Numbered from the stretch's first letter, positions 27,327 to 36,889 are shown. The stretch: 64,000 nucleotides of DNA from Erythrobacteraceae bacterium CFH 75059 (GCA_004331795.1 SJSR01000002.1:186001-250000), one strand, 5' to 3'. Numbers and translations are program-made. Notes: a model not told the origin generated them from the letters alone.

Positions 27327-28745
27327 TCAGCCTTGCCGCAGGCCGAGAAGGATGGAGGCGCGAGGCTGTTCCATCGTGTTGCTGGCCACGGGATAGGCGC
27401 AATAATCGGCGGCATAGAAGGCGGCGGGACGGTGATTGCCCGACAAGCCGATCCCGCCGAACGGTGCGGCGGACGAGGCTCCGCTGGTCGGCCTGTTCCA
27501 GTTGACCACCCCGGCCCGGATCTCGGTCCAGAAGCGCTCGAAGTCTTCGGGCGCTCCCCCCACGAGCGAGGCGGACAGGCCGTAGCGGGTGGCATTCGCT
27601 TCCGCGATCGCCGCATCGAAGTCGGCGACGCGGATCACCTGGAGCAACGGGCCGAACAGTTCGATGTCGGGGCGCTCGGCGATGCCGGTCGCATCGAGGA
27701 TGCCGGGTTCGAGGAAGGGAAGATCAGGGTCGATGCGGCGCATGTGGCGCAGCGGCCGGCCGCCGCGGCTGATGAGGGTGAGAAAGCTTTCGCTCAGCTG
27801 GTCGGCCGTGTCGTTGTCGATCACCGGACCCATAAAGGGTTGCGGATCGGCGAGCGGCTCGCCCACGATCAGCCGGTCGGTCAGCTCCTTTACGACGGGC
27901 ACGAGCGTGTCGAAGAACGCGTCGGGCACGATCAGCCGCCGCGCCGCCGTGCAGCGCTGGCCGGCGGTGGTGAAGGCTGATTGCACAACCAGCGTCGCGG
28001 CATCCTCAACCAGTGGTGTGGGCAGGACCACGATGGGGTTGTTTCCGCCCATCTCCAGCGCGACGATCTTGCCGGGATCGGACGCCAGCGCACGGTTGAT
28101 CGCCACGCCCGCGCGGGCCGATCCGGTGAACAGCACGCCGTCGACGCCTGCATGAGTGACCAGCGCCTTGCCCTGCTCCGGGCCGCCATGGACGATCTGC
28201 ACCACATCGGCGCCGATCCCCGCCTCGTGGTAGCAGCGGACGAGGAATTCCGCCACGGCGGGGGTCTTCTCGCTCGGTTTCAGCACCACGCTGTTGCCGG
28301 CGATCAGCGCGGGCACGATGTGACCGTTCGGCAGATGGGCGGGGAAGTTGTAGGGGCCGAGCACCGCCATGACCCCATGCGGCTTGTGCCGCACGAGCGC
28401 GGTTCCGTTCATCGCCGAGTCGAGCCGGGTCTGCCCCGTCCGGCGGGCGTATGCGGTGATCGAGATTTCCACCTTGGCCGCGACCGACTGCACCTCGGTC
28501 AGCGCCTCCCACAGCGGTTTGCCCGTTTCCCGCGCGATCAGCTCCGCGAATTCCGATTCGTGCCGGCGCACCGCGTTGGCGAACTGCCGCACCAGTTCGA
28601 TGCGGCGTCCCAGCGGCTCGCGCACCCAGCGGGCATAGCCGCTGCGCGCCGACGCGACGGCGGCGTCCACGTCTCCGGCATGTCCGCGCCAGACCAGCTC
28701 TCCGGTTGCAGGTTCGGTCGAGATCAGTTCCTCCGCCACGGTCAA
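27327..28745 (-). CDS. astD: Succinylglutamate-semialdehyde dehydrogenase
   Basis: A 472-residue NAD(P)-dependent aldehyde dehydrogenase best matching AstD, the fourth step of the arginine succinyltransferase pathway. The catalytic Cys265 is in TTAGQRCTAARR, the general-base Glu231 in LEMGGNNP, and the oxyanion Asn in PYNFPAHLPNGH, an AstD-type sequence. The start appears to be TTG at 28745, overlapping the selO stop as TTGA; a GTG at 28739 is the alternative. No other ast gene is nearby, so the operon is split and the exact substrate is inferred from similarity. Confidence 0.85.
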   Translation of the reverse strand: MTVAEELISTEPATGELVWRGHAGDVDAAVASARSGYARWVREPLGRRIELVRQFANAVRRHESEFAELIARETGKPLWEALTEVQSVAAKVEISITAYARRTGQTRLDSAMNGTALVRHKPHGVMAVLGPYNFPAHLPNGHIVPALIAGNSVVLKPSEKTPAVAEFLVRCYHEAGIGADVVQIVHGGPEQGKALVTHAGVDGVLFTGSARAGVAINRALASDPGKIVALEMGGNNPIVVLPTPLVEDAATLVVQSAFTTAGQRCTAARRLIVPDAFFDTLVPVVKELTDRLIVGEPLADPQPFMGPVIDNDTADQLSESFLTLISRGGRPLRHMRRIDPDLPFLEPGILDATGIAERPDIELFGPLLQVIRVADFDAAIAEANATRYGLSASLVGGAPEDFERFWTEIRAGVVNWNRPTSGASSAAPFGGIGLSGNHRPAAFYAADYCAYPVASNTMEQPRASILLGLRQG

Positions 28746-30214
28746 TGTCCTGTCCCTGAGGTGTGCAGCCGCCCGTGCGGGCTGCCGTGATTTGCTTGTG
28801 GCTTGCCGGCTGGAACGTGTCCGGCCGGAGCCGGCGCGGGACCGAGCATCCGGCCAAAGGCGCGCGTCCGCTCGACATGGAGGCGCAGCGGCGCCCAGTC
28901 GTCCTGTGTAGCGATGGCGTTCCAAAGCCGCTCGACCTCTGCGTGGACAAGCATCGGCGGCTCCGCCGCGTACGCGGATGCGTGGGTGTCGGGCGTGCCG
29001 AGCACCTCGTGGCGGGCGAGCGCGCGGGCCACTGCGTCGGGGCGGGTGTCGACCTGCCGGGCGCGCCAGAAAAAACGGTCCGGCGCCTCGCCGCTCTCGA
29101 TCATGTGCGCGACACTCGCGCGGACCACCGCTTCGTCCGCCTCGGCATCGCGGCTGGCATGACCCAGCCGCCAGCACCAGCGCCGTCCCAGATGCCGGCG
29201 GTACAGAGGCTGGAACTGCTCCAGCACCGCCACAAGCGCGGCGGCCGGGGCGAGCGGCTGAAGGGCGACGGCAAGCTGTCCGCAGTTCCAGCTGATCGCC
29301 TCGGGCTGGCGACCGAAGGCATAAAGGCCGGCGTGATCGAAGTAGGCGGCGGTGAAGCCCGGTTCCCAACGGGGCAGGAATCGCCACGGCCCGTAATCGA
29401 AGCTTTCGCCGGTGACGTTCATGTTGTCGGTGTTGAGCACACCGTGCACGAAACCGGCCACCATGTAGCTGGCGGCAAGGTCGGCCAGCCGCTCCACCAC
29501 CTGATAAAGGAACTCGACGGCCGGCAGGGCGGCGTCGGGAATGGTGTCCGGTGCGGCAGGTCCGGGGAAGTGCCGTCGGCAATAGTCGACCAGGGCAGCG
29601 AGGTGTTCCGTCTCGCCGAGGACGAAGAGGCGCTGGAACGTTCCGATGCGGATATGTCCGTGGCTCAGCCGCGTGAGCACCGCGGCGCGCGTGGGCGAGG
29701 GTTCGTCATGCCGCTCAAGCGCCTCGCCCGTCTCGATGATCGCGAAGGTCTTGGACGTGTTCACGCCCAGCGCGTGGAGATGTTCCGTCGCCAGCCATTC
29801 GCGGACCGCGCCTTGCAGGGTCAGCCGGCCATCGGCCGTGCGCGAATAGGGGGTGCGCCCCGAACCCTTCGTGCCGAGGTCGAGCAGGCGGTCCTCCCGG
29901 TCGCGCAGCTGCGCAAACAGGAAACCGCGGCCGTCGCCGATTTCCGGATTGTACACCCGGAACTGATGCCCGTGATAGCGCAGGGCGAGCGGGCGAGAGA
30001 GATTGCCGGGCAGCGGCCGGAAGGCGGCGAAATGATCCAGCCATGCCGTGTCGTCGAGGTGGGACAATCCCACCTCGGCCGCCCAGAGGTCGTTGCGCAG
30101 GCGCAGCTGCGGTGCGGGAAACTGTGCCGGTTCGACAACATCGCCGATCCAGTGCGCCAATTCCGCCAGTGCAGGGCATGGGCGGTATGGAGCGGGCGGA
30201 GCGTCGGCGTGCAT
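28742..30214 (-). CDS. selO: Protein adenylyltransferase SelO (YdiU)
   Basis: A 490-residue pseudokinase-fold enzyme of the SelO family, which transfers AMP from ATP to protein Ser, Thr or Tyr residues and takes part in oxidative-stress signalling. Conserved parts: RYHGHQFRVYNPEIGDGR, LGTKGSGRTPYSR (nucleotide loop) and FVHGVLNTDNMNVTGESFDYG (active site with metal-binding Asn and Asp). As in most bacterial members there is no C-terminal selenocysteine, and the final 30 residues are Pro/Gly/His-rich instead of ending in a Cys motif. It is coupled to astD. Confidence 0.93.
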   Translation of the reverse strand: MHADAPPAPYRPCPALAELAHWIGDVVEPAQFPAPQLRLRNDLWAAEVGLSHLDDTAWLDHFAAFRPLPGNLSRPLALRYHGHQFRVYNPEIGDGRGFLFAQLRDREDRLLDLGTKGSGRTPYSRTADGRLTLQGAVREWLATEHLHALGVNTSKTFAIIETGEALERHDEPSPTRAAVLTRLSHGHIRIGTFQRLFVLGETEHLAALVDYCRRHFPGPAAPDTIPDAALPAVEFLYQVVERLADLAASYMVAGFVHGVLNTDNMNVTGESFDYGPWRFLPRWEPGFTAAYFDHAGLYAFGRQPEAISWNCGQLAVALQPLAPAAALVAVLEQFQPLYRRHLGRRWCWRLGHASRDAEADEAVVRASVAHMIESGEAPDRFFWRARQVDTRPDAVARALARHEVLGTPDTHASAYAAEPPMLVHAEVERLWNAIATQDDWAPLRLHVERTRAFGRMLGPAPAPAGHVPAGKPQANHGSPHGRLHTSGTGH

Positions 30215-30225
30215 GGGAAAACGCC

Positions 30226-31203
30226 ATGCAAACCATTCGGGTCACTTGCAAGCCGCGTGGCCAGCCGCCAAACACCGCGCTGATCGCCGCATCCTCGAGG
30301 AGGGCCCGCATCTCGGTTCAGGATCACGCGTTCCGGTCCGCATTCTGGAACACGCAAGACGGTTTGCGCCTGCACTATCGGCGCTACGACCCCGCTCGCG
30401 GAGGCGTGCCCGGCCGCCCGCCCGTCATCTGCCTGCACGGCCTGACCCGCAACGGGCGCGACTTCCACCGCCTCGCCCTGTGGCTTGCCGAGAGCGGATG
30501 GGAGGTCATCGTGCCGGACATGCGCGGCCGCGGCCAGAGCGAGCGTGCCACCGACCCGTCCTCCTACGCCGTCGAACAGTATGTGCGGGACGTCGACCGC
30601 CTGCGCACCCGGCTCGGGATCGACCGCTATGTGGCCATCGGGACGAGCATGGGGGGGCTGATGACCCTCGTCACGGCGGCGACCGAACCTGACGTGCTGG
30701 CGGCGGCCGCGCTGAATGACATCGGTCCGGAGGTGGAGCCGGAAGGCCTGCGCCACATCCTTGGCTACATCGGCCGTCAGGAAAGTTTTCTTTCGTGGAG
30801 TGATGCCGCCGAAGCGCTGCGCCAGGTGCATGGGCAGGCTCATCCCGCATTCTCTGAACAGGACTGGCTGGACATGGCCCGGCGCACGATGGTGGAGGAC
30901 GACAACGAGCGCATCGTGTTCGACTACGATCCGGCAATCGCAGCTCCGCTGCAGAGCAACGGTCGCAAGGAGGCTGCCGTGCCGCCCGACCTGTGGCCGG
31001 CCTTCACCCGGCTGAGCGCGAGGCCGCTGCTTCTGATCCGCGGTGCCCATTCCACGCTCCTGTCCGCGCGCACCTTTGCGCGCATGCAGGGCGCGGCGCC
31101 CGCCGCGGCGACGGTGGAGGTGGCGGACGCCGGGCATGCGCCGACCCTCGACGAGCCGGAAGTCCGCGCAGCCCTGGCGACGATGCTGGCGCGGGTCGAC
31201 TGA
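30226..31203 (+). CDS. Alpha/beta hydrolase
   Basis: A hydrolase of up to 325 residues. VICLHGLTRNGRD holds the oxyanion loop, GTSMGG the nucleophile Ser, and GHAPTLDEPEV the catalytic His, so the triad is complete. The ATG at 30226 lies only 11 bases from the divergent selO start and adds about 28 residues that no hydrolase needs. A near-perfect Shine-Dalgarno, GAGGAGGG (30297-30304), sits just before in-frame codon 29 (ATC at 30310), hinting that translation may begin there on a non-standard codon. Substrate unknown. Stop overlaps the glycosyltransferase start. Confidence 0.85.
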   Translation: MQTIRVTCKPRGQPPNTALIAASSRRARISVQDHAFRSAFWNTQDGLRLHYRRYDPARGGVPGRPPVICLHGLTRNGRDFHRLALWLAESGWEVIVPDMRGRGQSERATDPSSYAVEQYVRDVDRLRTRLGIDRYVAIGTSMGGLMTLVTAATEPDVLAAAALNDIGPEVEPEGLRHILGYIGRQESFLSWSDAAEALRQVHGQAHPAFSEQDWLDMARRTMVEDDNERIVFDYDPAIAAPLQSNGRKEAAVPPDLWPAFTRLSARPLLLIRGAHSTLLSARTFARMQGAAPAAATVEVADAGHAPTLDEPEVRAALATMLARVD

Positions 31204-32366
31204 TGGTGCAGGGACGACCATCGCGAGGAAAGGCTCCCGTGCGGATCCTGCACGTCCTGCCCCGTCCGGAGGCGACTGCGGTCACGCGGACGAGTCAGCT
31301 GCTGCGGATCTTCGGCGGTGAATTCCAGCACACGCTCTGGGGCGAACCCGAGCAAGTCCGGCGGATCGCGTCCGAGGCCGGAGTCAACGCTGCCGCGGTG
31401 GACCTGCCCTATCCCGAACAGACGCGCTGGCAACCGGGGGCGCTCCACCGCCTCGCGCGCGAGATGTTGACGCACGATCTCGTCGTCACCCACGGGTTCG
31501 CGGCCATGACCGTCGGCATGGCGCGCACGATCTTCTCGAAAGCCTACCCCTTGCCCCCGCTCGTCCATCACGAGTGGGACCACCAGCCCCGGATCACCAC
31601 GGCGCAAAGGCGGCGGCGCAACTGGTACCGGCGGATTGCCCTTGGCCGCGCGGCGGCGCTGATCGTGGATTGCGAGCCTGTGCGTCAGCGCGCGCTCTCC
31701 GACTGGGATCAGCCGCCTCGCCGCGTGCATCTCGTGCCCGACGCCGTCGACCTGGCCGCATTCGCCAAGCGACCGCGCCCGGACGCGCTGCCCCGTGTGG
31801 TGAAGCGTCCGGACGAGCGGTGGGCGGTCCTTGTCGATGCCGGGCAGGATCCGGCGCCGGGTGCCGCGGCGGTTTCGGCTCTGGCAGCCATGCCGGGCGA
31901 GTGGCACCTCGTGCGGGCTGGCGCCTCTCAGGGCGAACGCGCCGTCGCCGACGCTGCGGATGCGACCGGCATCATCCACCGGGTCCACACGCTGCCGGCG
32001 AACCTGCCGCTCGCCGCGCTGGCGGGGCTGGCCGACATCGTGCTCGTGACCGGAAGCCACGGGGCGGAGCGCGCGGGGACGCTCGCGGCCATGGCGGCGG
32101 GCAAGCCGGTGCTGCCGCTGGAGGGCACGGGGGCTGCGGACATGCTCTCCCCCGCCAACAGGCAGCTTCTGGCCGGTCAGGATCGGGTCGAGGGCGCATT
32201 GGCGGCCTTGTCGGGTGACGAGAGCTTGAGAAGGCGCATTGGAGTGGACAACCAGCAGCGCGCGCGCGAGGTGCATGATCTTCGGGCTCTGGGTGCGTTC
32301 TATCGCGGGTTGTTCGACAGCGCGCTGGCGCTGCGTCCGCGGCCGGAGGAGGCGACGGCACGCTGA
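31203..32366 (+). CDS. Glycosyltransferase (GT-B fold, GT4-like)
   Basis: A 387-residue glycosyltransferase-like protein. The N-terminal Rossmann part has VRILHVLPRPEATAVTRTSQL and the C-terminal part the nucleotide-sugar pattern LVTGSHGAERAGTLAAMAAGKPVL, in which the acidic residue of GSHGAERAGT corresponds to the family's EGFG site. VPDAVDLAAFAKRP is the typical GT4 hinge motif. It probably acts in envelope polysaccharide synthesis at the cytoplasmic face, but no polysaccharide gene cluster is adjacent. It shares a TGATG junction with the hydrolase. Confidence 0.75.
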   Translation: MVQGRPSRGKAPVRILHVLPRPEATAVTRTSQLLRIFGGEFQHTLWGEPEQVRRIASEAGVNAAAVDLPYPEQTRWQPGALHRLAREMLTHDLVVTHGFAAMTVGMARTIFSKAYPLPPLVHHEWDHQPRITTAQRRRRNWYRRIALGRAAALIVDCEPVRQRALSDWDQPPRRVHLVPDAVDLAAFAKRPRPDALPRVVKRPDERWAVLVDAGQDPAPGAAAVSALAAMPGEWHLVRAGASQGERAVADAADATGIIHRVHTLPANLPLAALAGLADIVLVTGSHGAERAGTLAAMAAGKPVLPLEGTGAADMLSPANRQLLAGQDRVEGALAALSGDESLRRRIGVDNQQRAREVHDLRALGAFYRGLFDSALALRPRPEEATAR

Positions 32367-32474
32367 CCATTGCTCTTGCCCGGTTGCGCCAGTATGTCCG
32401 CCCGGTTGCCGGTCCGGCCCGCCAGCTCGCGAGGCGTCCCCGACCGTCCGGCTCGATCCAGGCAGAGGATGATT

Positions 32475-33311
32475 GTGAGCAAGCCTCCTGAAACGTCCAT
32501 TCCGATGCGCTCGCCGCCGCTGTCGCCCGATGCGGCGCGGGCGGAGGAACTGCGTCGGCGTCGCGAAGCCGAGAGCGAGGCGGCGCTGCGGGAAATCGAC
32601 GAGGCCTATCGACAGGACCAGATGGCCGAGTTCGGCCGCCGGTATGGCAAGCCGCTGCTCGCCGGAATCCTTCTCGCCCTCGTCGCTCTCGGCGGTTTCC
32701 TGTTCTGGCAGCACCGGCAGGAACAGGAGCGGGAGCGCGGGTCCGAGGCGCTGGTCACGGCGCTTGACCAGGTCGAGGCGGGCAATCTCGCCGCGGCGGA
32801 ACAGGGGCTGGCACCCGTTCTGGCGGAAGGAAGCGACGGCGCGCGGGCGCTTGCCCGGATGCTGACGGCCGGGATTGCGGCGCAGAACGGCAATGCGCGG
32901 CGCGCGGGCGAAGAGTTCGCCGCGATCGCCGATGACGGCAGTGTTCCGGCCGAATTGCGGCAACTCGCCCGCATCCGCCAGGTGGCCCTCCAGTTCGACC
33001 AGCTGCCGCCGCAGCGCGTGGTTGCCCTGCTCGCCGATCAGGCGCGTCCGGGGCAGCCCTTCTTCGGCAGTGCCGGCGAGCTCGTCGGCATGGCTCTCCT
33101 GGAACAGGGCAACACCCAGCAGGCCGGTGCGCTGTTCGGGCAGATCGCGCGCGACGCGGCAGTGCCTGAGTCGCTTCGGTCCCGCGCGCGCCAGATGGCG
33201 GGCCTGCTCGGCGTCGACACGATCGAGGACGTGCGCGAAGTCATCGGCCAGCAAGGTGCCGTGCCGCAAGGAGAGGCCGGACCCGCGGCTGCGGCGCCTG
33301 CCGCCGAATGA
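32475..33311 (+). CDS. Tetratricopeptide-like membrane protein (YfgM/TPR_21 type)
   Basis: A 278-residue protein with one membrane helix (about 52-70), preceded by an acidic, charged helix, and a periplasmic TPR-like region of Ala-rich helices, matching the YfgM type. YfgM is an envelope chaperone partner of SecYEG and sits next to bamB in many proteobacteria, as here. GTG at 32475 is chosen because AGAGG ends six bases before it; an ATG at 32469 touches that sequence. It overlaps the region leading into bamB, so the pair is co-expressed. Confidence 0.82.
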   Translation: MSKPPETSIPMRSPPLSPDAARAEELRRRREAESEAALREIDEAYRQDQMAEFGRRYGKPLLAGILLALVALGGFLFWQHRQEQERERGSEALVTALDQVEAGNLAAAEQGLAPVLAEGSDGARALARMLTAGIAAQNGNARRAGEEFAAIADDGSVPAELRQLARIRQVALQFDQLPPQRVVALLADQARPGQPFFGSAGELVGMALLEQGNTQQAGALFGQIARDAAVPESLRSRARQMAGLLGVDTIEDVREVIGQQGAVPQGEAGPAAAAPAAE

Positions 33312-33355
33312 CAGTCGCATCTGTGACCCACTTTTCGCAAACCGGATCAAACGTG

Positions 33356-34696
33356 ATGAGCGCCTTGCTGACCAGGAACACCTTTGCCGCCGTGGCGCTT
33401 GGCCTCGTGCTTGGCGGCTGCAACAGCGGTGTGTTCGGCCGCGCCGAATCCCGGCAGACGCCCACCGTCGGGGAGCGGGTGCCGATCCTGTCGCGGATCG
33501 AGAATGCGGTCACGGCCGATCCTTCGCTCGCCGCGACGCCCGTGGCGCTGCCCGCGGCGCAGCAAAATGCCGAGTGGGGACAGGCCGGAGGCAATGCGAG
33601 CAAGGCCATGGGGCACCTCGCCTTGTCCGCGGCGCCGACACAGGCGTGGACGGCGCAGATCGCCGGCGCCACCAACCGCCGTCGGCTCGCCGCGGCGCCG
33701 GTCGTCGGCGGTGGGCGGCTCTTCGCGATCGGTACGGATGGGATGATTCGGGCCTTCGACGCCGCGACCGGCGGCGCCGTGTGGGCCTTTCGCCCCGAGG
33801 TCGCGGCCAATGTCGCGGATGCGCTGTTCGGGGGCGGGGTGACCTATGCCGATGGCCGGGTCTACGGCACGCTCGGAACCGGCGAGGTCATGGCGCTCGA
33901 CGCGGCCACCGGCGCGCTCCTGTGGCAGGTGCGTCCGTCCGGGCCGCTGCGCGGTTCGCCGACGGTCGCCTTCAACCTCGTCATGGTGATGACGCAGGAC
34001 AACCAGATCCTCGCTCTCAACGCCGCGAACGGCGCGCTTGAATGGCAGGAGTCCGGCTCCTCGGCGCAGGCGGGCGTGTTCGGCGTGGCTGCTCCCGCGG
34101 CGGCTCAGGGCACGATCGTGGCCGGTTACTCCTCGGGCGAACTCGTCGCTTACCGCTACGAAAACGGCCGGGTGCTGTGGTCGGACGCGCTGGCGCGCAC
34201 CTCGATCTCGACCGAGGTCGGCGCGCTGACCGACATCGACGCCGACCCCATCATCGAGGGCGGACGCGTGTTCGCGCTGGGGCAAGGCGGGCGCATGGCG
34301 GCCTACGACCTGCTCTCCGGGCAACGCGCCTGGGAACTGAACCTCGCGGGGATTTCGACGCCCGCGATTGCAGGGAACTGGATCTTCACGCTGACCGACG
34401 ACGGGCGGATGCTCGCCATCGCGCGGGGGAACGGCCGCATCCGCTGGATCACTCAGCTTCAGCGCTACCGCAACGCGGAGAAGCGCACTGGCCCCATCTT
34501 CTGGACCGGGCCGGTCCTGGCCGGGGGGCAGTTGTGGATCGCCAACTCCGAAGGGGCGGTCATGCGCGTCAATCCTGCGGACGGAGCGGCGGTGCCCTTC
34601 GTGTCACTCGGCCAGCCGGTCAGCCTCGCGCCGGTCGTCGCCAATGGCACGCTCTACATCCTGGACGACAGCGGCAGGATCACCGCCTGGCGGTAG
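33356..34696 (+). CDS. bamB: Outer membrane protein assembly factor BamB-like beta-propeller lipoprotein
   Basis: A 446-residue PQQ-type beta-propeller. The lipobox LVLGGC follows a short signal peptide, so it is an outer membrane lipoprotein. Repeated blades show the AFDAATGGAVWAFRP, ALDAATGALLWQVRP and ALNAANGALEWQES pattern. BamB helps the BAM complex fold outer membrane proteins. The ATG at 33356 is preferred since it gives a normal signal peptide; an ATG at 33308 overlapping the upstream stop would add 16 residues. The der gene that often follows bamB in related genomes is not here. Confidence 0.88.
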   Translation: MSALLTRNTFAAVALGLVLGGCNSGVFGRAESRQTPTVGERVPILSRIENAVTADPSLAATPVALPAAQQNAEWGQAGGNASKAMGHLALSAAPTQAWTAQIAGATNRRRLAAAPVVGGGRLFAIGTDGMIRAFDAATGGAVWAFRPEVAANVADALFGGGVTYADGRVYGTLGTGEVMALDAATGALLWQVRPSGPLRGSPTVAFNLVMVMTQDNQILALNAANGALEWQESGSSAQAGVFGVAAPAAAQGTIVAGYSSGELVAYRYENGRVLWSDALARTSISTEVGALTDIDADPIIEGGRVFALGQGGRMAAYDLLSGQRAWELNLAGISTPAIAGNWIFTLTDDGRMLAIARGNGRIRWITQLQRYRNAEKRTGPIFWTGPVLAGGQLWIANSEGAVMRVNPADGAAVPFVSLGQPVSLAPVVANGTLYILDDSGRITAWR

Positions 34697-34705
34697 CTCA
34701 GGCGG

Positions 34706-36091
34706 TCAGAAGCTGTCGCGATAGACGCGGGAGACATCGCCTTCCCACTCGCCGTGATAGCGGTCGAGCAGGGTTCGCGCCGGAACCTTGCCGCTCTCGA
34801 CGATCTGGTGAAGCGTGTCGAGGAAGCCGGTCTCGTTGTCGCCGCTGGCATTCAGGCGCCGGCGCGCCGTCAGGCCGGCACGGGCAATCTCCAGCACGCG
34901 TGCGGCAAGCGGGCGCAGAGTGCCGCCGCCGGGCACCGGCGCGTCGAGGGCAAGCCGGGGCACCGCCATGCGCAGCGCCTCGCGTTCCTCGACGGTCCAG
35001 TGCTTGACCAGATCCCAGGCGGCATCACAAGCGCTGCTGTCATAGAGCAGCCCGACCCAGAACGCCGGCAGGGCACAAATTCGCGACCACGGGCCACCAT
35101 CCGCGCCCCGCATTTCGAGGAAGCTCTTGAGACGCACCTCGGGGAAGGCGGTGGAGAGGTGGTCGATCCAGTCGCTTTCGCGCGGCAACTCGCCGGGCAG
35201 AACGGGCAGCCGTCCGGCGAGAAAGTCGCGGAAGCTCAGCCCGGCCGCGTCGAGGTAGCGCCCGTCGCGGAACACGAAATACATCGGCACGTCGAGCATG
35301 TAGTCGACATAGCGCTCGTACCCGAAGCCGTCCTCGAAGACGAAGGGCAGCATGCCGGTGCGATGCGGATCGGTGTCGGACCAGATGTGGCTGCGGTACG
35401 AGAGGAAACCGTTCGGACGACCTTCGAGAAACGGCGAGTTGGCGAACAGCGCCGTGGCGAGCGGCTGAAGCGCAAGACCGACGCGGAACTTCTGCACCAT
35501 GTCCGCTTCGGACCCGTAGTCGAGGTTCACCTGGATGGTGCAGGTCCGCAGCATCATGTCGAGGCCGAGCGAACCCACCTTCGGCATGTGGCGCAGCATG
35601 ATGGCATAGCGGCCCTTGGGCATGACCGGCAGTTCGCCGCGCGTCTTGTCCGGCCACATGCCGAGTCCGAGGAAACCGACGCCGAGCCGCTGCCCGATCG
35701 CCTTGACCTGATCGAGGTGCCGGCCCGCCTCGGCGCAGGTTTCGTGCAAGGTTTCGAGCGGACGGCCGGAGAGTTCCAGCTGCCCGGCCGGCTCGAGGCT
35801 GACTGTCCCGTCTGGACCGCGCATGGCGATCACGTTGACGGTCCCGTCCGGGCCGGTTTCCTCCACCGGTTCCCAGCCGAACTCGCGCAGGTTCAGCAGG
35901 ATGTCGCGGATGCCCCCCGGCTCGCCATAGGTCGGCGCGCCATGATCGGCCGTGCGGAAGACCAGCTTCTCGTGCTCGGTGCCGATGCGCCACTGTTCCG
36001 GGGGCTTGGCGCCGTTCTCGAACGGGGCGAGGAGCTGCGCACGGGACTCGATGACGGGATCGGCCGCTGCCGAGGTTTCGCGCGTGCTCAT
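34706..36091 (-). CDS. gshA: Glutamate-cysteine ligase (plant/alphaproteobacterial type)
   Basis: A 461-residue ATP-dependent ligase joining Glu and Cys, the rate-limiting step of glutathione synthesis. It belongs to the plant-type GCS2 group: WRIGTEHEKLVF, SLEPAGQLELSG, and LRTCTIQVNLDYGSEADM are hallmarks. The conserved RPNGFLSYRSHIWSDTDPHR segment confirms it. Start MSTRETSAAADP is the usual type. It converges on bamB with a nine-base gap and lies 14 bases after rsmE on the same strand. Confidence 0.95.
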   Translation of the reverse strand: MSTRETSAAADPVIESRAQLLAPFENGAKPPEQWRIGTEHEKLVFRTADHGAPTYGEPGGIRDILLNLREFGWEPVEETGPDGTVNVIAMRGPDGTVSLEPAGQLELSGRPLETLHETCAEAGRHLDQVKAIGQRLGVGFLGLGMWPDKTRGELPVMPKGRYAIMLRHMPKVGSLGLDMMLRTCTIQVNLDYGSEADMVQKFRVGLALQPLATALFANSPFLEGRPNGFLSYRSHIWSDTDPHRTGMLPFVFEDGFGYERYVDYMLDVPMYFVFRDGRYLDAAGLSFRDFLAGRLPVLPGELPRESDWIDHLSTAFPEVRLKSFLEMRGADGGPWSRICALPAFWVGLLYDSSACDAAWDLVKHWTVEEREALRMAVPRLALDAPVPGGGTLRPLAARVLEIARAGLTARRRLNASGDNETGFLDTLHQIVESGKVPARTLLDRYHGEWEGDVSRVYRDSF

Positions 36092-36103
36092 GGCCCAACG
36101 CCG

Positions 36104-36889
36104 TTACGGGTCCGGCGCCGAAACGCAATCCCTCGGCTTGGCCCAGTCCCCCGCCGCGCCCATCCACAGCGCCGTTGCGGCAATGGCCGCGGTCTCGCCG
36201 CGCAGGATCCGCGGGCCGAGGGTGACCGGCCGCGCCTGCGGCAAGCCCCGGATCAGCGCGCGCTCCGCCGTGTCGAAGCCGCCCTCCGGTCCCACCAGCA
36301 AGGCGGCGGGAGAGGACGGGGCGCGGGAAAAGGCGCGCAGGGCGGGCGGTGCGTCGCCCGCCTCGTCGGCGAAGAACAGGAGGCGTTCCGCCGGCCAGTC
36401 CGCAAGCAGCGCTGGAAGGGGTTCCGGGGTGTGCAGGCGGGGCAGCGCGGTGCGGGCGCATTGTTCGGCGGCTTCGACGACGACGGTCCGCGCCCGGGCC
36501 AGGTTGAGCTGGCCGGCGACGCAGCGACGGGTGAGCAGCGGCCGGATGGCGGCAACCCCCAGCTCGGTCGCCTTCTCCAGCACGAGGTCGTAACGGTCCT
36601 TCTTGAGCAGCGCCGCGCAGAGCCAGAAATCGGGAGTGGCTTCGCGCCCGCGCATGTTCTCCACCACCTCCAGCGCGATGTGGCGGCGATCGGCCTGGAT
36701 GACGCGGGCGGACCATTCACCCGTCTCGTCGTCGCACAGGACGACCGCGTCACCGGGGCCGAGGCGCATGACGCGCAGGAGATAGTGCGTCTGGTTGCTG
36801 TCGGGCTCCACCTGCGCGCCGCGGGCAAGCGGACCGGGCACGAAGAGGCGCGGAGCGCTGCGCGGAGGCCATGCGGGGGTGGCGGGCAT
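36104..36889 (-). CDS. rsmE: 16S rRNA (uracil-1498-N3)-methyltransferase
   Basis: A 261-residue SPOUT methyltransferase that methylates U1498 in 16S rRNA. The N-terminal PUA-like RNA-binding part is followed by the knotted SAM site: LLVGPEGGFDTAE and VTLGPRILRGETAAIAA are the diagnostic motifs. The ATG at 36889 (MPATPAW) was chosen; an ATG at 36910 is possible. It precedes gshA by 14 bases and diverges from ubiA. Confidence 0.93.
   Translation of the reverse strand: MPATPAWPPRSAPRLFVPGPLARGAQVEPDSNQTHYLLRVMRLGPGDAVVLCDDETGEWSARVIQADRRHIALEVVENMRGREATPDFWLCAALLKKDRYDLVLEKATELGVAAIRPLLTRRCVAGQLNLARARTVVVEAAEQCARTALPRLHTPEPLPALLADWPAERLLFFADEAGDAPPALRAFSRAPSSPAALLVGPEGGFDTAERALIRGLPQARPVTLGPRILRGETAAIAATALWMGAAGDWAKPRDCVSAPDP

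Noticed and set aside
30924-33350. 808-codon minus-strand frame opposite the glycosyltransferase and TPR genes
   Set aside because: Antisense shadow; the plus-strand genes have coupled starts and clear motifs.
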